DNA of 34,592 nt. It comes from Anaerolineae bacterium. Lineage in GTDB: Bacteria > Chloroflexota > Anaerolineae > Aggregatilineales > Phototrophicaceae. The position numbers and the translations under genes are program-made. The stretch covers positions 1-34,592 of the forward strand of contig JAPKMU010000006.1 of the NCBI GenBank assembly GCA_026645745.1, in the 5' to 3' direction. Numbering within the stretch: the stretch's first letter is position 1; each line of letters begins with the position of its first letter. This document shows positions 32,999-34,592 of the stretch, piece after piece. A model generated the notes under the pieces. That model saw nothing but the letters and a program-made list of their open reading frames with translations, searched no databases and was not told where the DNA came from.

Positions 32999-34592
32999 AT
33001 GACACAGAATAATCATTTACGGGCGCGGGATGCTCTCCGCGCATGGGAAGATAGTAAGCCGAGCAATTTCTTCCGGGCGGACGTGAATTTGCAGCATGTC
33101 CTCCAAATGTACTTAGGCGACCGCTACGCCGAAACCGCCCAACGGCTCGATGCGTTTGGGGAAGCATGTGCGACGACCATTGATCGCGCCTCAAAAATCG
33201 AAGACGAGATCGGCAATCACCCGCGCTTGAATCGTTACAGCGGCATTGGCGAACGTATTGAACAAATCGAATTTCACCCGAATCACGATGTCACGGGCGC
33301 GCTGATCTGGCAGTCGGGCATGTTGAGCCTTCAACACGAACCGGGAAACACCGTCACCCAAATGGCATTGTTCTATTTGCTTTCGCACAACGGCGAAGCA
33401 GGTCACTGTTGTTCAATCGCATGCACCAGCGGGCTGATCCGCGCACTGCAAACTGCCGCCGATCCAGACGTGCGCGATCAGTTTCTCCCACCATTGGTTG
33501 ATCCCGACTATGGGCGAATGCAGCATGGCGCGCAGTTTCTTACCGAAGTGCAAGGCGGCGGTGACGTCGGCGCAAACAGCGTGAAAGCAGTCTCGGGAAA
33601 AGACGGCACATGGCGGATCAGCGGCGAAAAATGGTTCTGCTCGAATATCAACGCCGATCAATTCTTGGTCACAGCGCGCCCTGTCAATGAACAAGGCGAG
33701 AGTCTGCCGGGGACAGCAGGCTTAGGCGCATTTGTTATCCCCCGTTTGCTGCCGGACGGTACAACGAACGGTTTCTATTTGCGCCGTATGAAAGACAAAC
33801 TCGGCACGCGCACCCTCGCCAGCGCTGAAGTCGATTTTATTGATGCCGTCGCCCATCCCATCGGGCAGCTGGATCAAGGCTTCAAGATCGTGGTCGAGTT
33901 AGTCCTAAACACCTCACGGTTGATGAATGCCGTGAGCTGCGCAGGGATCACCCACCGCGCGTATATCGAAGCCTCATCATATGCTTGTTCGCGTGAGGCA
34001 TTCGGTAAACCGATTGCGTCATACCCGATGGTACAAGAAGCCGTTGCGGATATCATGGCGGAAGCATATGCGGGGGTTTCCAGTGGTTTGTATCTCGCAC
34101 ACCTGCTTGACCGCATCGAAACAGGAAAAGCGACCGCCACCGAAAAAGCAATCTATCGTCTGCTGGTTAACGCCAACAAATACATCACCAGCGTGCGCGC
34201 CAACGAAGCTATTCACCGCGCCATTGAGGTTTTTGGCGGTAATGGCGCAATCGAGACCTTTAGCATTCTGCCACGCCTTTACCGGGACGTGATTGTTCTT
34301 GAGAGTTGGGAAGGCACGCACAACGTCCTTGCGCTCCAAATCTGGCGCGACATGGGCAAATATCGCATTCACGAGCCTTATCTTGAGTGGATTCAACAAG
34401 AACTCAGTGGAGTCCGTGCTGAAGCGCTCACCGCATTGGTGGCTGTCGTGAAGGCAGCGGTTGAGCGTACCAACGCGATGATCGCGCGGCTCGCATCGAG
34501 CGATTCCGCTATGCAGCAGGCGCATGTGCGCCGCCTAACTGACATGCTGGCTGATGTTGGTCAAGCGGCACTGCTGCTGAAAGAAGCACAGT
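32999..34592 (+). CDS. Acyl-CoA dehydrogenase, AidB-like (C-terminus beyond the window)
   Basis: 531 codons are present and the frame runs open off the right edge. The ATG at 32999 has AAGG 8 nt upstream. The N-terminal region is long, as in AidB (MTQNNHLRARDALRAWEDSK, HPRLNRYSG). Flavin-binding motifs are FLTEVQGGGDVGAN (in the position of MTEKxGGSDV) and ISGEKWFCSN; KDKLGTRTLASAEVDFIDA, then AFGKPIASYPMVQEAVADI, EVFGGNGAIETF and ESWEGTHNVLALQIWRD follow. The family uses FAD to oxidise acyl-CoA or related compounds; AidB itself is a DNA-alkylation-response flavoprotein with weak isovaleryl-CoA activity. The order of segments favours the AidB-type subfamily, but the physiological substrate is unknown. 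Confidence 0.9.
   Translation, partial: MTQNNHLRARDALRAWEDSKPSNFFRADVNLQHVLQMYLGDRYAETAQRLDAFGEACATTIDRASKIEDEIGNHPRLNRYSGIGERIEQIEFHPNHDVTGALIWQSGMLSLQHEPGNTVTQMALFYLLSHNGEAGHCCSIACTSGLIRALQTAADPDVRDQFLPPLVDPDYGRMQHGAQFLTEVQGGGDVGANSVKAVSGKDGTWRISGEKWFCSNINADQFLVTARPVNEQGESLPGTAGLGAFVIPRLLPDGTTNGFYLRRMKDKLGTRTLASAEVDFIDAVAHPIGQLDQGFKIVVELVLNTSRLMNAVSCAGITHRAYIEASSYACSREAFGKPIASYPMVQEAVADIMAEAYAGVSSGLYLAHLLDRIETGKATATEKAIYRLLVNANKYITSVRANEAIHRAIEVFGGNGAIETFSILPRLYRDVIVLESWEGTHNVLALQIWRDMGKYRIHEPYLEWIQQELSGVRAEALTALVAVVKAAVERTNAMIARLASSDSAMQQAHVRRLTDMLADVGQAALLLKEAQ

Noticed and set aside
1-34592. CRISPR arrays, tRNA/rRNA genes, transposases, phage genes, toxin-antitoxin or other defence genes
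   Set aside because: Read through on both strands, no repeat-spacer pattern, tRNA-like cloverleaf, terminal inverted repeats, DDE/serine/tyrosine recombinase motif or nuclease/defence domain was recognised.

Overview
The window is a chromosomal segment of a free-living heterotrophic bacterium. It is moderately GC-rich by eye and densely coded on both strands, with many 4-base start/stop overlaps and AGGA/GGGAG-type ribosome binding sites. The gene mix (Lrp-coupled aminotransferase, isoamylase-type GlgX, AidB-like acyl-CoA dehydrogenase, TPR-tailed Wzy/WaaL-type proteins, SsuED) would suit Chloroflexota (Anaerolineae-like). There is no rRNA or marker gene here, so that placement is inference only. 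I see no tRNA, rRNA, CRISPR array, insertion sequence or phage gene. No gap between genes exceeds 300 bases; the longest are 7878-8072 and 31594-31749, both described below.

Layout. (1) 1-2951, minus strand: branched-chain amino-acid-type ABC transporter pieces (livG ATPase, start of a livH permease) with an acyl-CoA ligase between them. (2) 3036-9733: MBL-fold hydrolase, aminotransferase plus small membrane protein, glycogen debranching enzyme GlgX, and an Lrp/AsnC regulator translationally coupled to a second aminotransferase. (3) 9781-14549, minus strand: a signalling operon made of a REC-LuxR response regulator that carries a histidine-kinase dimerisation/phosphoacceptor hairpin at its C-terminus, a lone receiver, a membrane histidine kinase, and a very large polytopic membrane protein of unknown function. 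(4) 14630-27380: a surface-glycan locus with an AsnB-type amidotransferase, three GT4-like glycosyltransferases, a Gfo/Idh/MocA sugar oxidoreductase, a membrane-anchored transglutaminase-like protein, a frameshifted GT2, and two tandem O-antigen ligase/polymerase-like proteins with TPR tails. (5) 27457-29808: plsY, ssuE, ssuD. (6) 29852-32943: a UDP-glycosyltransferase under a GbsR/MarR-type repressor with a clear operator-promoter, divergent from a secreted L,D-transpeptidase. (7) 32999-end: an AidB-like acyl-CoA dehydrogenase that runs off the window.

The most unusual feature is the response regulator at 13746-14549. It has an intact REC domain (D54), an intact LuxR-type HTH and a full DHp hairpin (His214 in an HELRTP box) but no ATPase domain, and it is followed by a lone REC and a complete kinase with a very similar H-box. 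This suggests a local phosphorelay in which a DNA-binding regulator also carries a phosphorylatable histidine. The best regulatory site is the 20-bp palindrome at 31632-31651, which overlaps the -35 box of the promoter for the GbsR-like gene.
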